This document shows, one piece after another, positions 9,556 through 18,552 of a stretch of 49,266 nt of DNA; the stretch's first letter is position 1, and every line of letters begins with the position of its first letter. The DNA comes from Sphingobacteriia bacterium (GTDB taxonomy: Bacteria; Bacteroidota; Bacteroidia; J057; RFSG01). Both the position numbers and the translations under genes were made by a program. The stretch covers positions 1 to 49,266 of the forward strand of contig RFSG01000007.1 of the NCBI GenBank assembly GCA_009924095.1. Reading direction: 5' to 3'. The notes under the pieces were generated by a model. It was not told where the DNA came from, did no database searches, and saw only the letters and a list, made by a program, of their open reading frames with translations.

Positions 9556-10860
9556 TTAACGTTTATTTAATTCTGGATACGGGCGAATATTATTCCCTAC
9601 ATAAATTTGACGAGGTCTTCCAATTGGCTCTCCTTGTTCCCGCATTTCTTTCCATTGGGAAATCCAACCTGGTAAACGACCTAAGGCAAACATTACGGTG
9701 AACATTTCCGTTGGGATACCCAAAGCACGATAAATAATACCTGAATAAAAATCTACATTCGGATATAATTTACGTTCTACAAAATAACTATCGCTAAGTG
9801 CAGTTTCTTCTAAACGTTTTGCGATTTCTAAAACTGGATCCTGAATTCCTAATTTGTTCAATACTGAATCGCAGGCAGCTTTAATAATTCTAGCCCGTGG
9901 ATCGAAATTTTTATAAACTCTATGACCAAATCCCATTAAACGGAAAGGATCATTTTTATCCTTGGCTTTAGCAATCCATTTTTCAGTATCACCACCATCT
10001 AACTTAATTAATTCTAACATTTCAATTACTTCTTGATTGGCTCCTCCATGAAGAGGTCCCCAAAGGGCAGAAATACCAGCAGCAATTGAAGAATATAAAT
10101 TAGCCTGAGAAGAACCTACTATTCTAACTGTAGAAGTAGAACAATTTTGTTCGTGATCAGCATGTAGAATCAATAATACATTTAAAGCTTCTACAACAAT
10201 AGGGTCAATGGTGTACTCTTCTGCAGGAGTAGAGAACATCATATTCAAGAAATTTGAAATATAATCCCGGCTATTATCAGGATAAACATATGGATGACCT
10301 ACCGATTTTTTATAAGCCCATGCTATCAAAGTTGGCATTTTTGCAATGCAACGAAGAATCGTCAAATTTACCTTTTCAGAAGAACGATGAGGATTCAACG
10401 ACTCTGGATAAAAAGACGGCATGGAACTAAACATAGAAGATACTATTCCCATAGGATGGGCAGTAGAGGGATATCCATCTAAAAACTTTTTAATATCCTC
10501 ATGTACCAACGTATGATAAGTAAGCTCTCTTTGAAAACTTTCTAATTGGGAAACGTTTGGCAATTCCCCATAAATCAATAAATAAGCAACTTCAATAAAA
10601 GTAGATTTTGCAGCCAAGTCTTCGATTGCATATCCACGATAATGAAGAATTCCATTTTCTCCATCTAAAAAAGTAATTGCACTTTTTGTGGCACCGGTAT
10701 TTTTGTAACCTGTATCCAAAGTTATGTATCCAGTTTGGTCTCGTAGTTTTGAAATGTCTATGGCTTTTTCGCCTTCAGACCCAGAGATTACGGGAAGATG
10801 ATACACTTGACCGTTCAGTTTTAATTCAGCTACTTCGTTAAGTTCAGCTATTTTCGACAT
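9556..10860 (-). CDS. gltA: Citrate synthase
   Basis: 434 residues, normal for the hexameric type II citrate synthase, which condenses oxaloacetate with acetyl-CoA in the TCA cycle. The family signature GFGHRVYKNFDPRA and the upstream catalytic His region (HGGANQEV; HADHEQNCSTS) are intact, and the N-terminal domain (LNGQVYHLPV, DTGYKNTGA, LHYRGYAIEDLA) is the one seen in bacterial gltA. ATG start at 10860 is about 30 nt below a TATCTTTG promoter element, and a strong hairpin follows the stop, so it is probably monocistronic. Isocitrate dehydrogenase, a TCA partner, is encoded nearby on the other strand. Confidence 0.97.
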   Translation of the reverse strand: MSKIAELNEVAELKLNGQVYHLPVISGSEGEKAIDISKLRDQTGYITLDTGYKNTGATKSAITFLDGENGILHYRGYAIEDLAAKSTFIEVAYLLIYGELPNVSQLESFQRELTYHTLVHEDIKKFLDGYPSTAHPMGIVSSMFSSMPSFYPESLNPHRSSEKVNLTILRCIAKMPTLIAWAYKKSVGHPYVYPDNSRDYISNFLNMMFSTPAEEYTIDPIVVEALNVLLILHADHEQNCSTSTVRIVGSSQANLYSSIAAGISALWGPLHGGANQEVIEMLELIKLDGGDTEKWIAKAKDKNDPFRLMGFGHRVYKNFDPRARIIKAACDSVLNKLGIQDPVLEIAKRLEETALSDSYFVERKLYPNVDFYSGIIYRALGIPTEMFTVMFALGRLPGWISQWKEMREQGEPIGRPRQIYVGNNIRPYPELNKR

Positions 10861-10888
10861 GTTGCTTATTGGTTATGGGAGATGATTT

Positions 10889-10896
10889 CAAAGATA
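10889..10896 (-). promoter_or_regulatory. -7 promoter element of gltA
   Basis: Minus strand TATCTTTG fits TAnnTTTG exactly, about 28 nt upstream of the gltA ATG. No clear -33 TTTG is seen at the usual distance (a T tract lies there). Confidence 0.5.
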
Positions 10897-10977
10897 ATTA
10901 AACAATCGTTTAAAAAAAAAGTTGTTATGCGTAAAAAAAAATAGGGTGACTATCTATTTCACTGGCTTAAAGAAATG

Positions 10978-10985
10978 TACTTTTG
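10978..10985 (+). promoter_or_regulatory. -7 promoter element of nusB
   Basis: TACTTTTG fits TAnnTTTG exactly, 31 nt upstream of the nusB TTG. A TTTC at 10957-10960 could be a weak -33 element. Probably drives the operon that starts with nusB. Confidence 0.5.
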
Positions 10986-11016
10986 TTTCTTGTTCCCTAC
11001 CCTTTTACCCTAAGGT

Positions 11017-11508
11017 TTGAGTACTACTCCAATTAATCGCAGACAACTACGCACGCTAGTTTTCCAAGCCTTGTATGCTGCAGAGCTTTCTGAAGAATCC
11101 TTAGATGAAATATTTGGTAAGATTTTAACCGAAACCTATGACCAGGTTTTATTGCAAAAACCCAATAGAGGATTTGAATTAAGCGATGCGGATTTCATGA
11201 AAGCCTTATTTTATCATACGCTTCAAGATCGAGTCCAATATGATCATTGGATCAGAAGTAAGGCAGCAAACTGGGAAGTTCAGAGAATTGCTATTGTGGA
11301 TCGCATACTTATGTACATGGCTTTGTATGAAATTATTAACTTTCATGACATTCCAGTTAAAGTCTCACTTAACGAATATTTAGAATTGGCAAAAGAATTC
11401 AGTACTCCCAAAAGTTCACAATTTATTAATGGGATCATTGATAGTATTCATCACCAGTTAAGAGATGAAAACAAGATTGTAAAACGTGGAAGGGGATTAA
11501 AAGATTAA
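11017..11508 (+). CDS. nusB: Transcription antitermination factor NusB
   Basis: 163 residues: N-terminal NRRQLRTLVFQALYAAE and C-terminal half WEVQRIAIVDRILMYMALYEI, FHDIPVKVSLNEYLELAKEFSTPKSSQFINGIID are diagnostic of NusB, which with NusE/S10 binds boxA RNA to suppress termination in rRNA operons. The start is a TTG, chosen because the reading frame and homology begin there and no ATG is nearby. It heads a run of same-strand genes that in many Bacteroidota contains DUF1573, yajC, ybbR and coaE. Confidence 0.95.
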   Translation: MSTTPINRRQLRTLVFQALYAAELSEESLDEIFGKILTETYDQVLLQKPNRGFELSDADFMKALFYHTLQDRVQYDHWIRSKAANWEVQRIAIVDRILMYMALYEIINFHDIPVKVSLNEYLELAKEFSTPKSSQFINGIIDSIHHQLRDENKIVKRGRGLKD

Positions 11509-11552
11509 TTAATAGTCCGTTTGAAATTGTTAAACTGTAATATTTAATTTTT

Positions 11553-12560
11553 ATGCGCACGATTGTCACCTTAATTCCTGGAGATGGGATTGGACCTGAA
11601 ATCACAGAGTCAGTTTGTGAAATTTTAGAAAAAGCGGGAGCTGAAATAAGTTGGGAGACTTACTTAGCTGGGGAAAGATCTTTTCAAGAAAATGGAGAGT
11701 TAATCCCTCGTGCTTTAATTGAGTCCATTAAACGCAACCGATATGCCTTAAAAGCTCCGGTAACTACTCCGGTAGGAAAAGGTTTCAAAAGTGTGAATGT
11801 TGGTTTGCGTCAAGAGTTGGATTTATTTATCAACCTGAGACCTAGTCAAACCTTACCAGGTGTTAAAACTCGCTTTGATCAAGTAGATATAGTACTATTC
11901 AGAGAAAACACTGAAGGTCTGTATGCTGGACTCGAGATATACGATGAGCGCTTAGGGATTGCAGATGCTATTAAACGAGTAACCCGAAAAGGGTCGGAAA
12001 GAATTATCCGGGCTGCCTTTGATTATGCCCGTAAACACAATAGACGCAAGGTAACTTTGGTACATAAAGCAAATATTTTGAAAATAACTTTCGGAATGTT
12101 TTTAGAAATTGGTAGAACAATTAGTGCTGAATATCCTGATATCCAATTTGAAGATGTAATTATTGATAATATGTGCATGCAATTGGTGCGCAATCCTGAA
12201 AAGTATGATGTTGTAGTAACCACGAATCTTTTTGGAGATATTTTATCCGACTTAAATGCAGGATTAGTCGGTGGATTGGGAATTGTTGCCGGAGCAAATT
12301 TAAGTGAAGATTACTTTGTGTTTGAAGCTGTACATGGAAGTGCACCAGATATAGCTGGACAGGATAAAGCAAATCCAACCGCCTTATTACAATCCGCGAT
12401 ATTGATGTTAGAATATTTAGGTAAATTTGACGTTGCAAAAAATATCAAAAACGCTTTATTTCACGTTTTAGCACAGCAAGAGTGGTGTACTGCTGATCTT
12501 GGTGGACAATCAGGAACACGTAAATTTACTCAACATATCGTTCAAGCTTTACAATCATAA
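11553..12560 (+). CDS. NAD-dependent isocitrate dehydrogenase (IDH/IPMDH superfamily)
   Basis: 335 residues beginning with [26 protein letters not shown] carries the substrate-binding arginines, [12 protein letters not shown] and [13 protein letters not shown] are typical of NAD-type (IDH3-like) isocitrate dehydrogenase rather than isopropylmalate dehydrogenase, and [19 protein letters not shown] plus [21 protein letters not shown] hold the metal-binding Asp residues and the cofactor loop. It oxidises isocitrate to 2-oxoglutarate. It sits between nusB (44 nt gap) and the DUF1573 lipoprotein (10 nt gap), an unusual insertion into a conserved gene run, and close to gltA. Homoisocitrate or isopropylmalate activity is less likely, as no leucine or lysine genes are around. 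Confidence 0.9.
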   Translation: MRTIVTLIPGDGIGPEITESVCEILEKAGAEISWETYLAGERSFQENGELIPRALIESIKRNRYALKAPVTTPVGKGFKSVNVGLRQELDLFINLRPSQTLPGVKTRFDQVDIVLFRENTEGLYAGLEIYDERLGIADAIKRVTRKGSERIIRAAFDYARKHNRRKVTLVHKANILKITFGMFLEIGRTISAEYPDIQFEDVIIDNMCMQLVRNPEKYDVVVTTNLFGDILSDLNAGLVGGLGIVAGANLSEDYFVFEAVHGSAPDIAGQDKANPTALLQSAILMLEYLGKFDVAKNIKNALFHVLAQQEWCTADLGGQSGTRKFTQHIVQALQS

Positions 12561-12570
12561 TCGTTAAACC

Positions 12571-13032
12571 ATGAAAAGAATCTTCGCATTTTTATTCGTT
12601 ATCAGTAGTGTAACCTGCTGGGTTGCCTGCGAAAAAACAGAGGAAGCAACCAGCACTACTGAAGAAACTTCAGCTACTGCAGAAGGAAGTACAAGTTCAG
12701 AAAGTGACGTACCCCTTACTACCATTCAATTTGAAGAGGAGAATCACACCTTCGGAAAAATTATTGAAGGCAATATTGCGGAGCATGTTTTTAAGTTCAA
12801 AAATTCAGGTGACAATCCTTTAATTATTAAAAACGTAAAGGCGTCCTGTGGTTGTACCACACCTGATTGGAGTAAAGACCCTGTAGCTCCAGGAGGAGAA
12901 GGATACATTAAAGTTTCATTTGATTCTAATGGTAAAGTTGGAACTCAAAATAAATCTGTTACCGTGGAACTGAACACGGCTGAAAAAGTCAGAACCTTAT
13001 CTTTCACTGGTGAAGTAGTTCCTAAAAAATGA
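12571..13032 (+). CDS. DUF1573-domain lipoprotein
   Basis: 153 residues. A lipoprotein signal peptide ends at Cys20 (TCWVAC), followed by a low-complexity Glu/Thr/Ser linker (about 22-50) and a DUF1573 Ig-like domain (about 52-150) with HTFGKIIEGNIAEHVFKFKNSG and ASCGCTTPDWSKDPVAPG, the family hallmark with its CGC motif. DUF1573 proteins are abundant periplasmic or surface lipoproteins of unknown function in Bacteroidota. The stop overlaps the yajC start by 4 nt (ATGA), so the two are co-expressed. Confidence 0.9.
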   Translation: MKRIFAFLFVISSVTCWVACEKTEEATSTTEETSATAEGSTSSESDVPLTTIQFEEENHTFGKIIEGNIAEHVFKFKNSGDNPLIIKNVKASCGCTTPDWSKDPVAPGGEGYIKVSFDSNGKVGTQNKSVTVELNTAEKVRTLSFTGEVVPKK

Positions 13033-13346
13033 GTTTTCCCTTAACAAGTATGCTCCAAATTGGTGGAGCCGGATCAGCTGGATGGATGAACATCCTGCTT
13101 ATGGTATCTATTGTGGTTGTCTTTTATCTTTTTATGATTCGTCCTCAAACGAAAAAACAAAAGGAAGAAAAGAAAATGAGAGAAAGCCTTAAAAAGGGTG
13201 ACAAAGTTGTTACCATTGGCGGGGTTCACGCTAAAGTCCTATCGGTAGAAGACTTGACTGTATTGCTTGAAGTGGATGAAGGGGTTAAGGTAAGATTTGA
13301 TAAAGCTGCTGTAAGAAACGTAGTGGATTCAGATAAAAACGGATAA
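13029..13346 (+). CDS. yajC: Preprotein translocase subunit YajC
   Basis: 105 residues with one membrane helix (about 18-38, ILLMVSIVVVFYLFMIRPQ) directly followed by the basic TKKQKEEKKMRESLKKGDKVVTIGGVHAKV region read in two parts, which is the YajC signature. YajC is an accessory of the SecDF-YajC complex that assists SecYEG and YidC. Translationally coupled to the upstream DUF1573 gene. Confidence 0.95.
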   Translation: MSFPLTSMLQIGGAGSAGWMNILLMVSIVVVFYLFMIRPQTKKQKEEKKMRESLKKGDKVVTIGGVHAKVLSVEDLTVLLEVDEGVKVRFDKAAVRNVVDSDKNG

Positions 13347-13355
13347 CTTCCGGTT

Positions 13356-14339
13356 GTGTCCGGAGATACTCATAATCAGCCAAACTCCCTCAAGGGAAAT
13401 AAACGGCAAGCAAAAAAGACCCTAAATTGGTTTACCCTTGGGGTCTGCTTTTTTTTATCTATTTTACTCTGGTTTATCGTTAGCCTAAGTAAATCTTACC
13501 AAATCAGGATAAGTTATCCGGTAAAATTTATTGACATTCCAGAATCTGCTGCTGTTAATTATCGAAAAAAGGAGTCTTTAGATTTATTGATTAAAGCCAG
13601 TGGCTTTAATCTTTTATTACATCAATGGTTCAAACCTTTAGATACCCTACCCATTAGTTTGTTGGAACAAAATGATAGAAACTATATTGTTACCAATCGA
13701 AATTTAAAATCTATCAGCCATATTCTACCTTATAGTATGGAGGCCATTGAATCAAAGCCAGACACTTTGTTTTTTGCCTTAGATTTAAAAAGCCGAAAAA
13801 AAGTACCGATTATTAATCGTGTTAAATTTACTTATCAAGACTCCTATTTTCCCTTGGAGGAACCCAAATTTACCCCTGATTCTGTATGGATATTAGGAAC
13901 ACCTGAATTGTTAGGAAAAATTAAAAACTGGAAAACTCAATCTTTAGAATTTTCAGATATTTCAGCTACTTTTTCTTCAGATATTGACTTAGATACTTTA
14001 AGTGATATTTCAATCCAACCCACAAAGGTGAAATGTTATTTACCCGTTGCTGAGTTTACTGAAGGAAAAGTTACGGTACCTATTGAAATTGTAAATCTAC
14101 CTTCAAAAAAGAAAATTCGTCTGAATCCAGATCATATAACTTTAAAATATTTAGTTCCCTTATCAGCATATGAAAAGGTATCTAAAGATAGCTTTAGGGT
14201 TTGGATTGATGTAAAAAAAATCAAGTCGGGTCAACGGATGATTGTTCCTAAATTAAGTCAAAAACCTTCAATCGTTCAGGATGTGCATTTAGAACCTGGA
14301 CAAGTAGGATTTGTGATTACTCAACCGCATGTGAGATGA
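13356..14339 (+). CDS. YbbR-like (CdaR-type) membrane-anchored protein
   Basis: 327 residues: a short cytoplasmic start, one membrane helix (about 25-46, FTLGVCFFLSILLWFIVSLS) and an extracytoplasmic part with YbbR-type repeats (around RISYPVKFIDIPE and VTVPIEIVNLPSKKKIRLNPD). In Firmicutes CdaR regulates the diadenylate cyclase CdaA; in Bacteroidota the YbbR gene usually sits, as here, between yajC and coaE, without a cyclase beside it, so the role is open. Start is GTG at 13356. The last 4 nt overlap coaE. Confidence 0.85.
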   Translation: MSGDTHNQPNSLKGNKRQAKKTLNWFTLGVCFFLSILLWFIVSLSKSYQIRISYPVKFIDIPESAAVNYRKKESLDLLIKASGFNLLLHQWFKPLDTLPISLLEQNDRNYIVTNRNLKSISHILPYSMEAIESKPDTLFFALDLKSRKKVPIINRVKFTYQDSYFPLEEPKFTPDSVWILGTPELLGKIKNWKTQSLEFSDISATFSSDIDLDTLSDISIQPTKVKCYLPVAEFTEGKVTVPIEIVNLPSKKKIRLNPDHITLKYLVPLSAYEKVSKDSFRVWIDVKKIKSGQRMIVPKLSQKPSIVQDVHLEPGQVGFVITQPHVR

Positions 14340-14953
14340 TAACAATAGGAATAACAGGTGGGATTGGAGCGGGTAAATCGTATGTTAGTGAGTATTTAGT
14401 TCGTAAGGGATACAGATTATATAATTCAGACCTTGCCGCCAGACACCTCATCAATACTGACCCCGAATTAAAACAGGCAATTCAATTTGAATTTGGAACA
14501 TCCATCTATCAAACAGATGGAACACTCAACCGAAAATTACTTGCAGAAAAAGTTTTTCAAAATCCATCCGCTTTAGAAAAGCTTAATGCCATTGTTCATC
14601 CTGCCACTATTTATGATTTTAAAGTATGGAAAGAAACTATACCTAAATCTTATCCCTATTTATTTCAATTTAAAGAAGCTGCCATATTATTTGAATCTGG
14701 TACTTACTTAAATTTAGATCGAATTATTCTGGTATATGCTCCATTAACTTTAAGATTAAAACGAGTGATAGAAAGAGATCAAATTTCTATGGATACTATT
14801 TTACAACGTATGCAACATCAATGGTCGGACACAAAAAAAATCATTCAATCTGATGATATATTATTCAATGACGAAATCAATAATTTAATACTACAAATTG
14901 AATTTTTATTAAATAAATATGACCAATTATTTAATCCATTAATTAAGATTTAA
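14336..14953 (+). CDS. coaE: Dephospho-CoA kinase
   Basis: 205 residues. The Walker A motif GITGGIGAGKS (5-15) and NSDLAARHL (about 31-39), followed by a P-loop kinase lid region with KRVIERDQ, match CoaE, which phosphorylates the ribose 3'-OH of dephospho-CoA in the last step of CoA synthesis. Length is normal. ATG overlaps the end of the YbbR gene (ATGA), and the next gene starts 1 nt after the stop, so it is inside an operon. Confidence 0.94.
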   Translation: MITIGITGGIGAGKSYVSEYLVRKGYRLYNSDLAARHLINTDPELKQAIQFEFGTSIYQTDGTLNRKLLAEKVFQNPSALEKLNAIVHPATIYDFKVWKETIPKSYPYLFQFKEAAILFESGTYLNLDRIILVYAPLTLRLKRVIERDQISMDTILQRMQHQWSDTKKIIQSDDILFNDEINNLILQIEFLLNKYDQLFNPLIKI

Positions 14954-14954
14954 A

Positions 14955-15923
14955 ATGGAAATTCAACCCCAGGCTGATGGTATTTATTTGCCTGAAGTAG
15001 ATTTTTGGTTGGATGCACAAAAACCGGTTCATACTTCTTGGGTAAGTCATGCCCATGGAGATCATTTTCATTCTGGAATTAAAGAAGTATTCTGCACAAA
15101 AGGAACAAGCGCGTTATTGAGGGTTAGAGGATTTACCGGAAAAATCCAGGAGGTTGATTGGGGTTCCACCTTTCAAATTCGAGATTTTTCTTTCAGGGTT
15201 TTGCCTGCCGGACATATCCCCGGAAGTGCCATGTTAATAGGAGAGAATAAAGGAAAACGATTTTTATATTCTGGAGATATTCATCCCACTCCGCATGGAA
15301 TGGCTGAATCATTAAAGTATCCGGACGTTCCGATTGACTTATTGATTTGTGAGAGTACGTTTGGGAATGATGGTTTTGTTCAGGAAGATCCTAATGTTTT
15401 ATTACAACATTTATTAGATCAAACACAATCCAGACCCTTATTATTTGGAGTTTATGCGCTTGGAAAAGCACAGAGATTATGTGCTATGATTCATAAAATC
15501 GAAACCGGTAGAAAAATATATGCAGATTCAGGAATAATAAATTATTTTCCGGTTTATCAGGATTTAGGGTTTGACCCTGGACCTATTCATCCTTGGAGAA
15601 GATCAGCAATCAGTGAAAAACCTTCTCCGATTTTATTATTGTCTCCGCCAGCTTTTAAAGCTAGGGCAAGAGATTTGGTATGGTTTAGCGTTTGGGTATC
15701 TGGTTGGAAATTAAATTATCAACCACATTACGTTCGAAACACCTTGCCTATTTCAGACCATGCAGACAAGGAAAGCTTATTAAAGTTTGTAAAAACCATC
15801 CAACCTAAACAGGTATATTTCAATCATGGATATAGCCAATGGATGGAAAATGAATGCGAGAAAATCTTAATTAAGGTTGCAAAGATTGACGATTCAAAAA
15901 GGATTCGTCTGTTAAACTCTTAA
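14955..15923 (+). CDS. MBL-fold exonuclease-like protein (DNA ligase-associated exonuclease type)
   Basis: 322 residues of the metallo-beta-lactamase fold. HAHGDH (32-37) is the two-metal motif; GHIPGSAM (about 86-93), YSGDIHPTPHG and SDHAD (about 272) supply further metal ligands; CESTFG marks the beta-CASP/CPSF-like branch. Closest recognisable group is the single-domain ligase-associated mRNA-3'-end-processing-factor-like exonuclease used in nucleic-acid processing. No ligase-helicase partner (Lhr/ligase D-like) is in the window, so the ligase-associated label is by family resemblance. The 3' end overlaps the convergent di-haem gene by 53 bp. Confidence 0.8.
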   Translation: MEIQPQADGIYLPEVDFWLDAQKPVHTSWVSHAHGDHFHSGIKEVFCTKGTSALLRVRGFTGKIQEVDWGSTFQIRDFSFRVLPAGHIPGSAMLIGENKGKRFLYSGDIHPTPHGMAESLKYPDVPIDLLICESTFGNDGFVQEDPNVLLQHLLDQTQSRPLLFGVYALGKAQRLCAMIHKIETGRKIYADSGIINYFPVYQDLGFDPGPIHPWRRSAISEKPSPILLLSPPAFKARARDLVWFSVWVSGWKLNYQPHYVRNTLPISDHADKESLLKFVKTIQPKQVYFNHGYSQWMENECEKILIKVAKIDDSKRIRLLNS

Positions 15924-16911
15924 GAAAAGCAATCAGATCTTGTTGTTCTTGTAAAGTAAGCGTAAAAGGTTTGATTAAAGGACTTTGATTGGGATGTCCT
16001 TTTCCGCCTGACATATAATGTTGCACTACTGCTTCGAGCGAAGCAATACTTCCATCATGCATATAAGGAGCAGTAACCTCAATGTTTCTTAAGGATGGAG
16101 TTTTAAATCTTCCAATATCAGAAGACTTAATGGTAACTCGAGCTCTGCCGATATCTTGATACTCTGAATAAAGTCCATTATTTTGAAAACGATTATCAGT
16201 AAAATTAAAGCCGGTATGGCAATGAAAACATTCTGCTTTTTCTCCAAAGAAAATATCTTTTCCTCTCAACGCTGAGGCGGAAAGAGCAGAAGTTTTTCCT
16301 TGATAAGTATATTGATCAAAAGGAGAATTTCCACTGATAAACGTTCTTTCAAATGCAGCGATAGCTCTTACCAAAGCATAGGCATCGGGTTCTCTGTTGT
16401 ATGCTTTTTTAAAATCATAAATATAGGAAGGATCTTTTTTTAAGCGTTCTACCACTTGGGGCACTGAAAAATTCATTTCAAGTGGATTTTCAATCGGGGC
16501 TAATACTTGAAGTTCCAACGAAGGAACTCCTCCATCCCAAAAGAAATCTTCCTGATAAGCAACATTGGATAAAGCCATTGCATTTCTAACGCCAATACTA
16601 TCCCCCACCCCTAAGCTAAATCTTTTAGGATCACTAAATCCATGTATTTGAAAATGGCAAGAAGCACAGGATATAGAAGAGTCAATGGATAAGGCCTTTT
16701 CAAAAAATAATCTTTTTCCTAATGAGACTCTATTTTGAGTCATTGCATTATCGGCAGGAATGTCTGGGGAAGGAAATCCAGCAGGAATGTCAATTGAATA
16801 TGGGGATAAGTTCGGAGACTGAAGTTCAGCATCCCGAGAACAAGCGATTAGGCCTATTGCCAAAATACTGAACTTCAATCCATCCGAAAAAACACTAAAC
16901 TTATTTATCAT
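15871..16911 (-). CDS. MbnH-like di-haem cytochrome c peroxidase family protein
   Basis: 346 residues with a lipoprotein-type leader (LAIGLIACSRD, lipidated Cys about 24). Two CxxCH haem-c sites are visible, CASCH (about 82-86) and CFHCH (about 227-231), with DIGRFKTPSLRNIEVTAPYMHDGS typical of the bacterial CcpA/MauG superfamily. Because it directly follows two MbnP-like genes with a 4-nt ATGA overlap, it is best read as the MbnH partner: in methanotrophs MbnH converts a Trp of MbnP to kynurenine to build a copper site. A plain H2O2-reducing cytochrome c peroxidase is the alternative. Last gene of the operon. Confidence 0.85.
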   Translation of the reverse strand: MINKFSVFSDGLKFSILAIGLIACSRDAELQSPNLSPYSIDIPAGFPSPDIPADNAMTQNRVSLGKRLFFEKALSIDSSISCASCHFQIHGFSDPKRFSLGVGDSIGVRNAMALSNVAYQEDFFWDGGVPSLELQVLAPIENPLEMNFSVPQVVERLKKDPSYIYDFKKAYNREPDAYALVRAIAAFERTFISGNSPFDQYTYQGKTSALSASALRGKDIFFGEKAECFHCHTGFNFTDNRFQNNGLYSEYQDIGRARVTIKSSDIGRFKTPSLRNIEVTAPYMHDGSIASLEAVVQHYMSGGKGHPNQSPLIKPFTLTLQEQQDLIAFLKSLTDESFLNRQSLQP

Positions 16912-17738
16912 TCTTCAGAAAACATCGTAGCGGCATTATTCACTATTTGCGTAGCCAAAGGTAGATTATCCATGGTATGGGTATTTCTATTCACCTTCAA
17001 ATTAACATTATCAAACAATTTATCTAGTTGAACTTTCAAATGAACAAAAGATTCCACTCCAGATGAAACAGAAAGTGTGTCAGTAAAGTTAATTTGTACT
17101 TCCCTTTTTAAAGCGTTGGATCCCACATGGCAAACAAAGGGTAAATTTGGCGTTCCGGTTCCAGTTGTGTCAACAGATCCTTCCATTCTAACGAAAATAT
17201 ACCCGGATGCCCAACTCCAAAACATAGATGGACTTTGAAATCCTAAGGGATGTCCGGCAGGACGGTCTGCAGGAGAAGTACCTCCAGAGTTGGAAGCAGA
17301 ATCAATTCCTACCAAAAATTTAACGCCTTTAAACTTGCCTGGGGTTACTGTACCAATAGGGAAAGTTTCAATTCCTGGTTTGACTAAAATCCAGGATTCA
17401 GGAATTAAAATTTCAGTTCCATCTAAATTTATTAATCTAACATTAGACAGATAAAAACGTAATTGAGATAATTGAATTTTAACTCCTGAGGGAAGTAAAT
17501 AATGGGTAGCTGTATCAAACTCAGGCGTACCAAAGTGTTGATGAAGGTGAAAATTTAATTGTACGGGTTGAGGAGAAATTACGGCTGGGTATTGACAATG
17601 CCCATCTGATTCTTTAGCTGAAGGGTTATAATTTAAAGCTTTAGGATCGGTACATCCTTTTTCCTTTTGACAGGCGGTATTCAGAAAAAGGGAAATGAAG
17701 CAAAGGAAGGCAATAGAAATTCTGACAATATTATTCAC
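16908..17738 (-). CDS. MbnP-like putative copper-binding lipoprotein (copy 2)
   Basis: 276 residues from the GTG at 17738, chosen because a signal peptide (ISIAFLCFISLFLNTAC, lipidated Cys about 23) begins just behind it; a longer frame from 17789 would lie inside the upstream gene. After the leader comes a GCTDPKALNYNPSAKESDG motif, the Cys-flanked insert common in Bacteroidota surface proteins, then the MbnP domain: VQLNFHLHQHFG, LRFYLSNVRLIN, KFLVGIDSASN, MFWSWASGYIFVRMEGSVD and C-terminal NTHTMDNLPLATQIVNNA. The W-x-W-x-x-GY stretch is the conserved core of the family. Expected to be an outer-membrane or periplasmic metal (copper) binder acting with the di-haem protein. Confidence 0.82.
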   Translation of the reverse strand: MNNIVRISIAFLCFISLFLNTACQKEKGCTDPKALNYNPSAKESDGHCQYPAVISPQPVQLNFHLHQHFGTPEFDTATHYLLPSGVKIQLSQLRFYLSNVRLINLDGTEILIPESWILVKPGIETFPIGTVTPGKFKGVKFLVGIDSASNSGGTSPADRPAGHPLGFQSPSMFWSWASGYIFVRMEGSVDTTGTGTPNLPFVCHVGSNALKREVQINFTDTLSVSSGVESFVHLKVQLDKLFDNVNLKVNRNTHTMDNLPLATQIVNNAATMFSEE

Positions 17739-17763
17739 GGTGTGAGTTGTGTTAAAAGTTAAG

Positions 17764-18552
17764 TTAAACGGGCCTGGCTTTCCAGGCATTCCGAAGATTT
17801 TGTCGAATTCTCCAAGCGAGGTTGAAGTTTCCGGCGGTATGCGTAAAAGGATCCAAGATAGGGTTGATAGTATCTTGGGTACCCATCAATATTTTTCCCA
17901 AATCGAGTTCAAGATCAAGTTCAGCGTGTAATTCCTGATTTGAATTAACATTTAAATCTGAAAACATTAAACTTACAGGGGTAAGTAAAGTATCCAATCC
18001 TAAATGATATGCCATCGGAATTTTAGGTTCATTCCCTGAATCTACTTTGGCTTCCCAAACAAAAAACCGGTAACCTGAATTCCAATCCCAATACATCCCT
18101 TGATTAATAGATAAAGGGTTATTGGATTTGTAAAGGGTTGGATCCGAGAAATTGATTTGGGAGGGAATACCAACTTTAAAATAGATTTGGGAATAATTCC
18201 CGCTGGGAATTTTGAAAACAATTTGATTTCCCCGATTATGATTTATTTTAGCTTGATAAGATTTTTTATTGAGAAGATCTAATAACACTAAAGGCGTTAA
18301 TACTACCTCATTTCCATTTTCATTTACCAATGTTACTTCGGACAGATATAATTTAAGTTCTTCAGAAAAAACTCTAATGCTATCAGAAGTATAGAAACTA
18401 GAACCTGGAAGGATAGGTTGACCATTAAATATTGGAATAATATTTAATTGAAATTCTGGTAATAGACTTGAATCGAGAGACAGTTTTTTAAGTTCTGAAT
18501 CACGAGAACAAGAAACCAGTATTAGGCCTAAAGCGATTAATAGAATTCTCAT
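17764..18552 (-). CDS. MbnP-like putative copper-binding lipoprotein (copy 1)
   Basis: 262 residues. Short lipoprotein leader MRILLIALGLILVSCSRDSE (Cys15), then an MbnP domain: FQLNIIPIFNG, LKLYLSEVTLVNENG, IYFKVGIPSQINFSDP, GMYWDWNSGYRFFVWEAKVD, MAYHLGLDT and a C-terminal FTHTAGNFNLAWRIRQN. It shares only the family core with the neighbouring MbnP-like protein, so this is an old duplication, possibly with different metals or partners. Start overlaps the upstream barrel-like gene by 4 nt (ATGA). No GCTDP insert is present in this copy. Confidence 0.8.
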   Translation of the reverse strand: MRILLIALGLILVSCSRDSELKKLSLDSSLLPEFQLNIIPIFNGQPILPGSSFYTSDSIRVFSEELKLYLSEVTLVNENGNEVVLTPLVLLDLLNKKSYQAKINHNRGNQIVFKIPSGNYSQIYFKVGIPSQINFSDPTLYKSNNPLSINQGMYWDWNSGYRFFVWEAKVDSGNEPKIPMAYHLGLDTLLTPVSLMFSDLNVNSNQELHAELDLELDLGKILMGTQDTINPILDPFTHTAGNFNLAWRIRQNLRNAWKARPV

